A DNA stretch of 64,000 bases from Conexibacter sp. SYSU D00693. GTDB taxonomy: Bacteria; Actinomycetota; Thermoleophilia; Solirubrobacterales; Solirubrobacteraceae. The DNA is taken from positions 2,046,001-2,110,000 of the forward strand of contig NZ_CP070950.1 of NCBI RefSeq assembly GCF_017084525.1. The letters are read 5' to 3'. The translations under genes and the position numbers were made by a program. This document shows, piece by piece, positions 10,923-19,618 of the stretch. Position 1 is the first letter of the stretch. The number at the start of each line of letters is the position of its first letter. The notes beneath the pieces were generated by a model. That model did not search any database and was not told the origin of the DNA. It worked only from the letters and a program-made list of their open reading frames with translations.

Positions 10923-12290
10923 TCAGTCACGGTCGGCGTACCCCTGGATGTTCTTCTGGCGGGCGCGGGCGACGGCCAGCGCGCCCGGCTCCACGTCGTC
11001 GGTGATGACGGATCCGGCGGCCGTGAAGGCGCGGTCGCCGAGGGTCACCGGCGCGACGAGCGTCGTGTCCACCGCGGTCTTCACCTCGGCGCCGATCGTC
11101 GTCCGGCTCTTCGTCCTGGTCCTGCCGTCGTAGTTGGCGGTGATGGTCGCCGCGCCGAGGTTCGTGCCCGGCCCGACGTCCGCGTCGCCGATGTAGGACA
11201 GGTGCGGGACCTTCGTGCCCGCCCCGATGTCGGAGTTCTTGAGCTCGACGAAGGTCCCGGCCTTCGCGCCCTCGCGCAGCACGGTGCCGGGGCGCAGGTA
11301 GGCGAAGGGCCCGACGCTCGCCCCCTCGCCGACCTCGGCCTGGTCGAGGACGCTGTGCAGGACGCGGGCCCCGTCGCCGATCGCGCTGGCCGTGGCGGTC
11401 GTGTGCGGGCCGACGGTGGCGCGGGCGCCGACGCTGGTGCCGGCGCGCAGGGTGGTCCCCGGCTCGATCGTGGCGTCCTGGCCGATCGTGACGTCGGCGT
11501 CCACGACGACGGAGCCCGGGTCGGTGACCGTCACGCCCGCGCGCATGTGGCCCTCGAGGATGCGGCGCTGGGCGATCGCGCGCACGGCGGCGAGCTCGAC
11601 CCGGTCGTTCACGCCGAGCATCGCCTCGGGGCCGAGGTCGTGCGCGGCGACGGGCTTGCCGGCCGCCCGGAGGTGGGCGACGCAGTCGGTCAGGTAGAGC
11701 TCGCCCTGGGCGTTGTCGGGCTTGAGGAGGCGCAGCGCCTCCCCGAGCGCCGCGGCCTCGAAGACGTAGACGCCGGCGTTGACCTCGCGGATCGCCAGCT
11801 GCTCGGGCGTCGCGTCGCCCTCGGCCTTGGCCTCGACGATCTGCTCGACCGACCCGTCGGCCCCGCGCACCACCCGCCCGTACTGGCCCGGCTCGTCGAG
11901 CACCGCGGAGCCGACGGTCGCCGCCGCCCCGGCGGCCTCGTGCGCGGTGAGCAACCCGCGCAGCGCCGTCCCGTCGACCAGCGGCACGTCGCCGTTGACC
12001 ACGAGCACCGTGCCCGTGTCGGGCAGCGCCTCGCGCGCCGCGACCACCGCCCCGCCGGTCCCGTTGGCCTCCTGCTGGACCACCCGCACGGCGTCCTGCG
12101 GCAGCGCCTCGGCGATGTCGATGTCGGGCGACACCACCACGACCACGCGCCCCGCCCCGGCGTCCTGCACCGCGCCCGCGGGCCACGCCACCAGCGCCCT
12201 GCCGCAGAGGTCGTGCAGCATCTTCGGGGTCGCGGACCTCATGCGGGTCCCGCGACCGGCGGCCAGGACCACGGCGGTCAGCTCGCTCAC
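10923..12290 (-). CDS. glmU: Bifunctional UDP-GlcNAc pyrophosphorylase / GlcN-1-P acetyltransferase
   Basis: Catalyses the last two steps to UDP-N-acetylglucosamine, precursor of peptidoglycan. The N-terminal nucleotidyltransferase shows LAAGRGTRM (9-17) and VNGDVPLV; from about residue 255 a left-handed beta-helix of hexapeptide repeats runs to PHLSYIGDADVGPGTNLGAATITANYDG, the acetyltransferase active site. At 455 residues it is full length. The start is GTG at 12290 with a TAGCAT box 7 nt upstream and no Shine-Dalgarno sequence, consistent with a leaderless message. It precedes prs. Confidence 0.96.
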   Translation of the reverse strand: MSELTAVVLAAGRGTRMRSATPKMLHDLCGRALVAWPAGAVQDAGAGRVVVVVSPDIDIAEALPQDAVRVVQQEANGTGGAVVAAREALPDTGTVLVVNGDVPLVDGTALRGLLTAHEAAGAAATVGSAVLDEPGQYGRVVRGADGSVEQIVEAKAEGDATPEQLAIREVNAGVYVFEAAALGEALRLLKPDNAQGELYLTDCVAHLRAAGKPVAAHDLGPEAMLGVNDRVELAAVRAIAQRRILEGHMRAGVTVTDPGSVVVDADVTIGQDATIEPGTTLRAGTSVGARATVGPHTTATASAIGDGARVLHSVLDQAEVGEGASVGPFAYLRPGTVLREGAKAGTFVELKNSDIGAGTKVPHLSYIGDADVGPGTNLGAATITANYDGRTRTKSRTTIGAEVKTAVDTTLVAPVTLGDRAFTAAGSVITDDVEPGALAVARARQKNIQGYADRD

Positions 12291-12300
12291 GCCGCCGATG

Positions 12301-13134
12301 CTACGCGGCCTCCCGTTCGACAGGCCGTCCGGCGGACGGCATCTCGGACCCCCCGTCGCCCGAGGCGGGCACCGGCCCGCGCGGACGCCGCGGCGGCTCG
12401 ACGCCGGCGGTGCGCAGCCACTTGCGGATGGCGTTGTCGCTCACGCCGTAGCGGCGACCGACGGCGGAGAACCCGAGCTCGTCGACCTCGCGCAGGAGCT
12501 GGTCGGTGGGTGGGCGCTCGACCTTCCGCGCACCAGGACGCGGCTTCTCCGCGCGGTCGTACCGCATGCCACACGCCCGCGAGCAATACCGCTGAGCCCG
12601 ACGGTTGGGCCGGAAGGTCGAGCCGCAGCGCAAGCACTCTCGCTCGGGCACCATCGCGCTCGAGTTGCGCCCGCAATGCGTGTCGAGGGTCGCGGCGCAG
12701 TTCGGACAGACGATCTGGAGGTTCTCGAGGCGGTTGTCGTTGGACACGCCGTTGATGTGGTCGAGGATCAGCGACATCCGCCGTCCTCGCCAGTGCTCGC
12801 CCTGCCCGCAGAGCTCGCACCGCGGCTCCTTGAGACCTTCGGCGTAGAGCCGGCGCTTCAACGTGCCGCGCGCGACGAGCGACCCAGCGACCAGGAGCTC
12901 CTCAAGCGGACGAGGCGTCGCCCGACTTCGGCGAAGGCCTTCGAGCGCCGCTCCTCGTGGGTCGAGGTGGTCCGTCGGGATGCCCCAGAGCTCGACGTAC
13001 TTGCGCAGGACCGGAATCGATCCTCCGCTCTGGCAGACGCCCAGTCGGCGCAGTGCCTCGGTCAGCGAGCGCGAGGCGGCGATGGCCTCGCGGGCCTGCG
13101 CTTCGGTGTATGACAGCGGCCTCGGCACGAACAC
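12301..13134 (-). CDS. HNH endonuclease with terminal helix-turn-helix segments
   Basis: About 277 residues. The central core is CELCGQG...LILDHINGVSNDNRLENLQ...CPNC, an HNH nuclease (DH and N...H pattern, zinc ribbon CxxC pairs), followed by a second Cys cluster CLRCGSTF...RYCSRAC that looks like a zinc finger. Both ends carry helix-turn-helix-like stretches (ALRRLGVCQSGGSIPVLRKY and GFSAVGRRYGVSDNAIRKWL). Such stand-alone genes are widespread in Actinobacteria and phages; the target is unknown. GTG 13134 is chosen over TTG 13173, which would begin 19 nt after the tRNA-Gln gene. It lies directly downstream of that tRNA. Confidence 0.8.
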   Translation of the reverse strand: MFVPRPLSYTEAQAREAIAASRSLTEALRRLGVCQSGGSIPVLRKYVELWGIPTDHLDPRGAALEGLRRSRATPRPLEELLVAGSLVARGTLKRRLYAEGLKEPRCELCGQGEHWRGRRMSLILDHINGVSNDNRLENLQIVCPNCAATLDTHCGRNSSAMVPERECLRCGSTFRPNRRAQRYCSRACGMRYDRAEKPRPGARKVERPPTDQLLREVDELGFSAVGRRYGVSDNAIRKWLRTAGVEPPRRPRGPVPASGDGGSEMPSAGRPVEREAA

Positions 13135-13191
13135 ATGTTCGCATCTGGATCGGACGCATTCGACCCGGCGCAATTCGAACCGGCACTGCGA

Positions 13192-13263
13192 CTGGGGGGC
13201 TCGGATTCGAACCGAGGTTTCAAGGCGTCAAAGGCCTGCGACTTGCCGCTAGTCCACCCCCCA
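13192..13263 (-). tRNA. tRNA-Gln (anticodon TTG)
   Basis: A 72-nt cloverleaf on the minus strand: acceptor TGGGGGG/CCCCCCA, D-stem GACT/AGTC, anticodon loop CTTTGAC (T33, anticodon TTG, A37), T-arm CTCGG-TTCGAAT-CCGAG, discriminator G73. U1-A72 and G73 are glutaminyl-tRNA identity features. The base of the anticodon stem has one C-T mismatch (27-43). CCA is not encoded. It decodes CAA, a rare codon in this GC-rich genome. Confidence 0.93.
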
Positions 13264-13303
13264 AACGAGGGCGAAGCTAGCAGCGGTCGCCTCCGCCGGC
13301 GGC

Positions 13304-14284
13304 TCAGCCCGCGAGCGCCACGACGAGCCGCTCGACCGGCACCGCGCCGATGCGGCGACCGGCGTCGTCGACGGCGACGACGGGGGCGAAGCGGGCGGGG
13401 GCCTGGCGGGTCATGGCGAACCGGGCGGCCTCGCCGAGGGGCGTCGAGGCGGGGAGCTCGAGGGTGCCGTCGGGGAGGTCGACGAGGGAGGTGCCGGCGG
13501 CCAGCTCGCCGAGGGTGACGACGGCGCGGCGGTCGGCGATGGCGAGGCCGCGCAGGCCGGCGGCGATCGCGTGGTCGAGCTCGCCCGGGACGGCGGACGG
13601 GACGCCGAGCGCGAAGCCCTGGGCGAGCGGTACGCCGAGGCGGCCGAGGGCCTCGAGGTCCTCGTCGGCCTCGACGCCCTTGGCGACGACGGTCGCGCCG
13701 AGGCGCGCCGCGATCGGGAGGGCGTCGCCGGCGACGCGGTGGTGGACCTTGACGTAGCGCGGGGAGAGGGCGGCGAGGAGCTCGGCGTCCAGGGCGTCGG
13801 CGTCGTCGGCGGCGACCTGGGCGCCCGCGGCGCGCAGGGCGGCGAGGGCCTCGCCGACGCTCGTCGGGTCGACGTCCGGACCCTGGGCGGTGACCTCGAC
13901 GACGAGCGCGTCGAGGCGGCCGTGGCGGCTGAGGACCGCGCGGACGTCGTCGGAGCGCAGGGCGCTCGCGCTGAGGTTCACGGCGACGGACCGGCCCCGG
14001 CCGAGGAGCGGGCGCTGGGTCAGCGCCGCCTCGAGGACCTGGGCCTCTAGGGCGCCCGCGCAGCCGAGGTTCGCCGCGGCCGCGAACCAGGCGGCCGGCG
14101 GCTGGTCGCCCGTCGGCCGGGCGAGCGCCTCGTAGGCGCGCACGACGCCGGCGCGCAGGTCGACGATCGGCTGGAAGTGCACGCGCAGGCGCTCGGGGGC
14201 GGCCAGCACCTCGGCGAGGAGGTGGGGCCAGGCGGGCACGACGGAGGAGGCGGAGGGCTGGACGGGCATCGCTGGTCCAGCCAT
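13304..14284 (-). CDS. Degenerate EAL-domain protein with C-terminal CBS-like segment
   Basis: EAL domains hydrolyse cyclic di-GMP. This 326-residue protein keeps the EAL entry motif (Glu52 in FQPIVDLRAGVVRAYEALAR) and the NLS motif, but the DDFG metal loop reads DDAD and the essential Glu of the AEGVET motif is replaced by Lys (AKGVE, about 200). It is therefore probably a c-di-GMP or partner-binding domain rather than an active phosphodiesterase. Residues about 245-326 look like a single CBS repeat (PVVAVDDAGRRIGAVPVERL). ATG 14284 is chosen; 14269 is an alternative. It is last in the minus-strand series. Confidence 0.8.
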   Translation of the reverse strand: MAGPAMPVQPSASSVVPAWPHLLAEVLAAPERLRVHFQPIVDLRAGVVRAYEALARPTGDQPPAAWFAAAANLGCAGALEAQVLEAALTQRPLLGRGRSVAVNLSASALRSDDVRAVLSRHGRLDALVVEVTAQGPDVDPTSVGEALAALRAAGAQVAADDADALDAELLAALSPRYVKVHHRVAGDALPIAARLGATVVAKGVEADEDLEALGRLGVPLAQGFALGVPSAVPGELDHAIAAGLRGLAIADRRAVVTLGELAAGTSLVDLPDGTLELPASTPLGEAARFAMTRQAPARFAPVVAVDDAGRRIGAVPVERLVVALAG

Positions 14285-14382
14285 CGGCCGCTGCCCACCC
14301 AGACCTGAGCAACCCGCGTCGCCGGACGGCACCGACCGTCCATCCGCGGAGGCGGGGCCCTCCCCGTCCGGGTAGGCCGCGG

Positions 14383-14925
14383 TCACAGCGTGGCCGGCAG
14401 CAGGTCGCGCAGCTCGCGCGGCGCGACCGGGTCGGCGCGCAGCGCGCGGGCGTCGGCGACCGTCGCGAGCCGTCGCTCCGGCCGCAGCATCCCGAACGGC
14501 CCCCGCGGGTCCCCGGCCACGCGCGCCAGCCGGTCGAACGGCGCGCCGACCTCCGCGAGCCACGCCGGCTCGGCGCGGGCCAGCACGAGCAGGAACGGCT
14601 GGCCGTCGCCCGCCGGCGCGAAGGCCAGCTCGACGCCGTCCTCGAGGTCCTGCCGCGCCGCGCGGACGTGGTGCGGACCGAGTCCGGGGACGTCGGGCGC
14701 CGCGAGGAGGACCGGGCCGTCGTGGCCCTCGAGCAGCGCCCCGAGCGCCCGGGCCCCCGCGGCCTCGCCCGCGCGCTCCCCCGCCACCTCGCGCGCCCAC
14801 GCGCACGCCCGCTCGCGCAGGACCGCCCGCAGCCGGTCGTGCAGCTCGGGACCGAGCCGGTCGCGCAGCTCCGGGTCGGGCGGCGCGGCGAGGGCGTCGA
14901 CGACGACCGCGGCGAACGGGCCCAC
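14383..14925 (-). CDS. Putative glycosyltransferase-A/DUF2064-like protein
   Basis: A 180-residue protein. The segment GPVLLAAPDVPGLGPHHV followed by DLEDGVELAFAPAGDGQPFLLVL matches the arrangement of the TIGR04282/DUF2064 nucleotidyl- or glycosyltransferase-like family (D-x-P-x-L then pathway-end D-G). The canonical start of that fold (K-x-P-x-x-G-x-x-K-T-R) is absent, so the N-terminus is reduced or divergent. GTG 14925 begins 5 nt after the stop of the phosphorylase gene, implying translational coupling. Activity is not predictable. Confidence 0.6.
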   Translation of the reverse strand: MGPFAAVVVDALAAPPDPELRDRLGPELHDRLRAVLRERACAWAREVAGERAGEAAGARALGALLEGHDGPVLLAAPDVPGLGPHHVRAARQDLEDGVELAFAPAGDGQPFLLVLARAEPAWLAEVGAPFDRLARVAGDPRGPFGMLRPERRLATVADARALRADPVAPRELRDLLPATL

Positions 14926-14930
14926 CGGGG

Positions 14931-15725
14931 TCAGTCCCAGCGGAAGTGCGTGCCGACCGGCTCGGGCGGCCCGGCCGCCGCCACGCGCGGGACCGCCTCC
15001 CCCAGCACGGCCGCGAACGCCGACGGGCTGCGCTCGATGAGCGAGACGAGCGTCTCCACGGGCGTCGCCTCGTCCTGCACGCCGTTGGCGTAGTCGGTCG
15101 CGTAGCCCAGCAGCGCGTAGGGCAGCTCGGCCTCGCCGCACAGCACGGTCTCGGGCCCCGCGGTCTGGGAGACCGCGCTCACCCCGCACGCCGCGAGCCC
15201 GCGGATCTCGGCCTTCGTGTTGAACCGCGGCCCGTCGACGTGGCCGTAGCAGCCGCCGTCGCGGACCTCCTGGCCCGCCGCCCGCGCCGCCTCGAGCAGC
15301 GCGCCGCGCAGGGCCGGGCTGAACGGGTCCTCGAAGATCCAGTGGCCGCGTCCCGGCGCGCCCGGCTCGGTGTGCAGCGTGCAGATGGACCCGTCGGCGA
15401 GCCGGTTGACCGTGAAGTGCAGGTCGTCGAAGACGACGAGCGAGCCGAGCGCGATCGTCGGGTCCACCGCCCCGCAGACCGTCACCGCGAGCACCGCGTC
15501 GCACCCGCGCTCGACCAGCGCGCTGACGTTCGCCTGGTGGGTGACCTGGTGCGAGACGAGCTCGTGGCCGGTGCGGTGGCGCGCGAGGTGGACGACCTCC
15601 GCGCCCGCGAAGCGCCCCTCGGTCACCGGCACCGTCCCGAACCGGGTCTCGACCTCGGCCGGGGCGGCGTCCTCGAAGCCCGGCAGGGCGTAGGTGCCCG
15701 AGCCCGTGATGATCCCGATGCGCAC
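14931..15725 (-). CDS. MTAP/PNP-family nucleoside phosphorylase
   Basis: Phosphorolysis of purine nucleosides, most likely 5'-methylthioadenosine or methylthioinosine. At 264 residues it fits the trimeric PNP/MTAP family: N-terminal IGIITGSGTY (phosphate-binding Ser), the His-rich VHLARHRTGHELVSHQVTHQANV, and the signature GPRFNTKAEI...AVSQT. ATG 15725 lies 10 nt after the PucR regulator's stop. Methylthioadenosine salvage or purine recycling is the likely role; the exact substrate (MTA, MTI, inosine or guanosine) cannot be decided. Confidence 0.85.
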   Translation of the reverse strand: MRIGIITGSGTYALPGFEDAAPAEVETRFGTVPVTEGRFAGAEVVHLARHRTGHELVSHQVTHQANVSALVERGCDAVLAVTVCGAVDPTIALGSLVVFDDLHFTVNRLADGSICTLHTEPGAPGRGHWIFEDPFSPALRGALLEAARAAGQEVRDGGCYGHVDGPRFNTKAEIRGLAACGVSAVSQTAGPETVLCGEAELPYALLGYATDYANGVQDEATPVETLVSLIERSPSAFAAVLGEAVPRVAAAGPPEPVGTHFRWD

Positions 15726-15735
15726 AGCGCGCAGC

Positions 15736-16980
15736 CTACGACCGGCGCGGCACGCGGCCGCCGCCCGCGCCGCGCTCGCTCGCCGGGCCCCCGCGCGCCG
15801 CGATGCCCAGCACGCGCATGGCCTTGAGGCCCAGCGAGAGCTTCTCGCGCCCGTCCGTCGAGCCGACGTCGAGCCCGGTGAGCTCCCGCACGCGCTCGAG
15901 CCGGTAGCGGATGGTGTGGCGGTGGGTGAAGAGCCGCTGGGCGGTGCCCGCGACGTTGCCGTCGGCGTCGAGGAACGCCTCGACCGTCAGGACGAGGTCG
16001 GTCTCGTACTGCTCGTCGTAGGCGACGAGCGCCTCGACGGTCTCGGCGTAGAAGCGCTGCAGCTCGGCCGGGTCCTCGGCCATCGCGCTGAGCAGCAGGC
16101 GGTAGGCGCCGGTCTCGTCGAAGGCGAGGACCGCCGCGGTCTCGACGGCGCCGTCCTCCCCGCCGGACGCGGCGCCCGGGCCGGTCTCGCCCTCCGCCAC
16201 GTTGGCCGCCAGCAGCGCCTCGTTGCCCGCCCGGGCGAGGTCGAGCACGTCGCCGGCCGGACGGCTGTGGCCGAGGGCGAAGGTGTGCGCCGGCAGGCCG
16301 GCCTCCATCTCGCGCAGGACGGCCTCGCACGTCCGCCGTCCCGCCTCCTCCTCGGCGCCGGGCACGAGCAGGACGACCTCGGCGCCGAGCGTCTCCTCGC
16401 GGTCCGACAGCGCGGCGATCGCGCCCGGCGTCGCCGCCCGGGCGCCGCGCTCGGCGATGCGCAGGACGCGCTCGCGCCACCCGTCGGCCTCGGGCGCGTG
16501 GGCGTGGGCACGGGCGACGACGACCGTCGCGCCCGACGCCAGGTCCACCCCGAGGTCCGCGCCTCGCGCCAGCAGCTCCTCGCGCTCGCCCGGGTCGCGC
16601 GACAGCACGGTCGAGATGAACCGCGAGACCGCCTCCTCGCTGGCGCGCTCGGGCGCGCGCAGGCGCTCGACCTCCGAGGCGATGAGCGTCGTGACGAGCC
16701 GCAGGACCCCCGGCCCGACGTCGCCGCGCACGCGCAGGCGCAGCGTCCCGACCGGCTCGTCGGCGACGCGCAGCTCGAGCGCCTCGGTCCCGTCGCCGTC
16801 GGCCAGCAGCGCCCGCTCCTCGCCCTGCGAGCGCGCGGCGACGGCCAGCACGGCGCCCGAGCGGTCGCTCAGGACGATGCTCGCGTCCAGCGCCCGGGCG
16901 GCCGCCCGGACGACCTCCGGAAGGCCCGCCCCGCGCTCGACCGCCTCGGTGATCTCCTCGAGGGCGGACAGGTCGATCAA
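15736..16980 (-). CDS. PucR-family transcriptional regulator
   Basis: A 414-residue DNA-binding regulator: an N-terminal GAF-like sensory part (about 1-120), a central GGDEF-like CdaR domain (about 130-300), and the typical PucR C-terminal helix-turn-helix (TVEAFLDADGNVAGTAQRLF, then THRHTIRYRLERVRELTGLD). PucR proteins often control purine catabolism or amino-acid genes. Its position just upstream of a nucleoside phosphorylase (10 nt) is suggestive. It starts 3 nt after the previous gene's stop. Confidence 0.88.
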   Translation of the reverse strand: MIDLSALEEITEAVERGAGLPEVVRAAARALDASIVLSDRSGAVLAVAARSQGEERALLADGDGTEALELRVADEPVGTLRLRVRGDVGPGVLRLVTTLIASEVERLRAPERASEEAVSRFISTVLSRDPGEREELLARGADLGVDLASGATVVVARAHAHAPEADGWRERVLRIAERGARAATPGAIAALSDREETLGAEVVLLVPGAEEEAGRRTCEAVLREMEAGLPAHTFALGHSRPAGDVLDLARAGNEALLAANVAEGETGPGAASGGEDGAVETAAVLAFDETGAYRLLLSAMAEDPAELQRFYAETVEALVAYDEQYETDLVLTVEAFLDADGNVAGTAQRLFTHRHTIRYRLERVRELTGLDVGSTDGREKLSLGLKAMRVLGIAARGGPASERGAGGGRVPRRS

Positions 16981-16983
16981 GGG

Positions 16984-17202
16984 CTACACGCGGTCCCAGA
17001 ACCAGACGACGCCGGCACCCGCGGCCGCCCCGATGATGAGGAAGGCGGCGAGGACGTACAGCGACAGGAACGCCGCGGCCACGCGCTCCCACGGGCGCGA
17101 GTAGGACGTCCACGCGGGCACGAGGATGAGGCCGACGTACGCGGCCAGTGCGAAGACGCCCGAGCAGGCGGCGACGAGGACGGTGATCGACTCGTTGCTC
17201 AT
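16984..17202 (-). CDS. Small two-helix membrane protein
   Basis: A 72-residue protein with two predicted membrane helices (ITVLVAACSGVFALAAYVGL and VAAAFLSLYVLAAFLIIGAA) separated by a short polar loop (SYSRPWER). No family recognised. The ATG overlaps the stop codon of the DedA-PAP2 gene (ATGA), so it is translationally coupled and presumably expressed with it. Confidence 0.7.
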   Translation of the reverse strand: MSNESITVLVAACSGVFALAAYVGLILVPAWTSYSRPWERVAAAFLSLYVLAAFLIIGAAAGAGVVWFWDRV

Positions 17203-18758
17203 GCGCGGTCGGACGGCATCGTGCCAGACGCGCCGCCCCGCCGGTGGTAGCTGCCGATCACCGCGACGAGCCCGGCCAGCGCGAAGCAGGCCGCCCCGGT
17301 GCCCAGCCCGCCGACCACGTCGGAGACGAAGTGGGCCCGCAGGTAGATGCGCGTGAGCGCCACGGCGACGGCCACGACGACCGCGCCGACGACGAGCGCG
17401 GTGGCCCGGGCGAAGCCCGGGACGACCCGGGTCAGGGCGACCGTCACGGCGATCCACGCCACCCCGTAGGCGGCGTGGCCGGAGGGGAACGACGCGAAGC
17501 TCGTCTCGACCAGCGAGCCGATGGGCCGCGGCCGGTCCTTGGCCGCCTTGACGAGGTGCACGACGGCGAACGTCAGCGTCATCCCGCCCACCAGCGCGAG
17601 CGCCGCGGCGACCTCGCGGCGCATCGCCAGCCAGATCGCGGCGCCGAGGACCACGCCGGCCGTCGCCGCGAGCGACCCCAGGTCGGTGACGACCTTCGCG
17701 ACGTCGTCGCCGCTCGCGGTGCGGATGTCGTTGGCCCACTCGAGCGCCCGCAGGTCGCCCAGCGTGTAGGCGTCGGTCGCGAGCGTGGCCAGCGGCGAGA
17801 CCAGCGCGAAGGTCCCCGCGGCGAGCACGGCGATGAGCGTCGTGACCTCCAGCCCGAGGTCGCCCGGCGTGATGCGCGCCCAGACGAAGCGCCGCGGCCG
17901 GCGGCTGCCGCGCCACAGCGGCAGCAGGACCCGCAGCAGCGGGCCGAAGACCCGGTGGTGCTGGTGCTCGTGGACCCAGACCCGCAGCGCCTCGCGGTGC
18001 TCGGGGTCGCGCAGCCAGCGCGCGAGCCAGACCGCGGCGACCACGACGACGATCGTCGTGCCGAGGGCGAAGGCGCCCTTCTCGGCGTACTCGAGGACGG
18101 TGTCGAAGCTCTGCCAGAACAGGAAGCCGAGGACGAGGAACGTCGCCGACCACAGGCCTGCGCCGAGCACGTCGTAGGGCACGAAGCGCTTGAGCGGCAT
18201 GCCCGACGAGCCGGCGAGGAACGGCGAGACCGCGCGGACCAGGCCGACGAAGCGCCCGAGCAGGACGGCCTTGCCGCCGTGGCGGTCGTAGAAGCCCTCG
18301 ACCTGGTGCAGGCGCTCCTCGGTGATCTGGACCTTCGGCCCGTGCTTGACGAGGAACGCGCGGCCCAGGCGCCGCCCGAGCCAGAACGAGACGAGGTCGC
18401 CGAGGATCGCCGCGACCCAGACCAGGCCGATGAGCGTGGCGAGCGAGATGCGCCCCTGCCCGGCCACCACGCCGCCCAGGACCATCGCCGTCTCTCCGGG
18501 TGCCAGCAGGCCGACGAACGCGCCGGTCTCGAGGAAGGCGAGCGCCGGGACCAGCAGGTACGTCCAGCGCCCGAGGGTCTCCCCCAGGTCCTCCGCGACC
18601 TGCTCGGCGTTGGGCAGCTCGACCAGGCCGCTGCCGTAGAGCAGCAGGCCGAGGACGACGACGACCCCGCCGGCCAGGAGCGTCGGCTCGAGCTTGCGCC
18701 GGCGCCACACGACGAAGGCGGCGAGCGCCACCGCTGCGGCGATCGGCCCGGGCTTCAC
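17199..18758 (-). CDS. DedA-PAP2 fusion membrane protein
   Basis: A 519-residue polytopic membrane protein joining two domains. Residues about 45-245 are DedA/SNARE-associated (LAPGETAMVLGG, FLAGSSGMPLKRF), a family including undecaprenyl-phosphate flippases. Residues about 310-510 are a PAP2 phosphatase with all three motifs: KAAKDRPRP, PSGH and RIYLRAHFVSDVVGG. The combination suggests dephosphorylation of undecaprenyl pyrophosphate or a phospholipid coupled to lipid movement; that is inference. GTG 18758 overlaps the ispE stop by 4 bp (GTGA). Confidence 0.9.
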   Translation of the reverse strand: MKPGPIAAAVALAAFVVWRRRKLEPTLLAGGVVVVLGLLLYGSGLVELPNAEQVAEDLGETLGRWTYLLVPALAFLETGAFVGLLAPGETAMVLGGVVAGQGRISLATLIGLVWVAAILGDLVSFWLGRRLGRAFLVKHGPKVQITEERLHQVEGFYDRHGGKAVLLGRFVGLVRAVSPFLAGSSGMPLKRFVPYDVLGAGLWSATFLVLGFLFWQSFDTVLEYAEKGAFALGTTIVVVVAAVWLARWLRDPEHREALRVWVHEHQHHRVFGPLLRVLLPLWRGSRRPRRFVWARITPGDLGLEVTTLIAVLAAGTFALVSPLATLATDAYTLGDLRALEWANDIRTASGDDVAKVVTDLGSLAATAGVVLGAAIWLAMRREVAAALALVGGMTLTFAVVHLVKAAKDRPRPIGSLVETSFASFPSGHAAYGVAWIAVTVALTRVVPGFARATALVVGAVVVAVAVALTRIYLRAHFVSDVVGGLGTGAACFALAGLVAVIGSYHRRGGASGTMPSDRA

Positions 18759-19618
18759 GCGGCCAGCACCTCCCCGGCGTCGGGCCCCACCGGCTTGGCG
18801 ACGAGCGCGCCGTCGAAGCGCGCGGCCGCCGCACGGGCCGCGGCGCCGTCGCGGAAGAGGCCGAGCGTCGTCGGACCCGAGCCGCTGACCAGCGCGACGT
18901 CGGCGCCGGCGGCGCGGATCGCGTCCAGACGGTCCTGCAGGTCGGGGCGCAGCGAGAGCGCGGCGGGCTCGAGCTCGTTGACGCAGAGCTCGTCGGGCAG
19001 GTCGGGCAACGCGGCCTCGACGGCCGCCAGGGCGTGGGCGAGCGCGTCGGCGTCGCGCGGCAGGCCGAGCCGGTCGGCCTCGCGGAAGACGTCGGCCGTC
19101 GACAGGCCCTGCGGGTCGGGGACCACGAGGACGCTGTAGGGCGCGACGCCGGGGACGCGCCGCAGGACCTCGCCGATGCCGGTCGCGAGCACCCGGCCCG
19201 GGCGGACCTGGGCGGGGACGTCGGCGCCCAGGAGCGCGGCGACCTCGTGCAGGAGGTCGCGGGGGATGCCGCCGGCCGCGCGGGCGGCAAGGCGCAGCGC
19301 GGCGCCCGCGTCGGCCGAGCCGCCGGCCATCCCCGCCGCGACGGGGATGCGCTTGTCGACGGTGACCTTCATCGGCGGGCCGGTCCACCCCGCGTGCTCG
19401 CGCAGGGCGAGCAGCGCCTTGAGCGCGAGGTCGTCCCGCTCGGCCACACCGGGCGTGGCCGCCGCGTCGCGCTCGCCGTCGGCGGGCTCGAGCGTCACGC
19501 GGTCGGCCAGCGACACGGACTGCATGACGGAGACGAGCTCGTGGCGGCCGTCCTCGCGCAGCGGCCCGAGGAAGAGGCAGACGTTGACCTTGGCGGGCGC
19601 CATCGTGCGCAGCCGCAT
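18755..19618 (-). CDS. ispE: 4-diphosphocytidyl-2-C-methyl-D-erythritol kinase
   Basis: GHMP kinase of the non-mevalonate isoprenoid pathway. At 287 residues it is full length: substrate motif PAKVNVCLFLG at the N-terminus, ATP loop PVAAGMAGGSADAGAAL (about 93-110), and C-terminal VSGSGPTTLGLF. The ATG at 19618 shares one base with the rsmA stop. The rsmA-ispE pair is a conserved bacterial arrangement. Confidence 0.96.
   Translation of the reverse strand: MRLRTMAPAKVNVCLFLGPLREDGRHELVSVMQSVSLADRVTLEPADGERDAAATPGVAERDDLALKALLALREHAGWTGPPMKVTVDKRIPVAAGMAGGSADAGAALRLAARAAGGIPRDLLHEVAALLGADVPAQVRPGRVLATGIGEVLRRVPGVAPYSVLVVPDPQGLSTADVFREADRLGLPRDADALAHALAAVEAALPDLPDELCVNELEPAALSLRPDLQDRLDAIRAAGADVALVSGSGPTTLGLFRDGAAARAAAARFDGALVAKPVGPDAGEVLAA

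Noticed and set aside
14285-14382. c-di-GMP riboswitch upstream of the EAL gene
   Set aside because: No GEMM core motif; only a weak 6-bp inverted repeat at 14324-14341.
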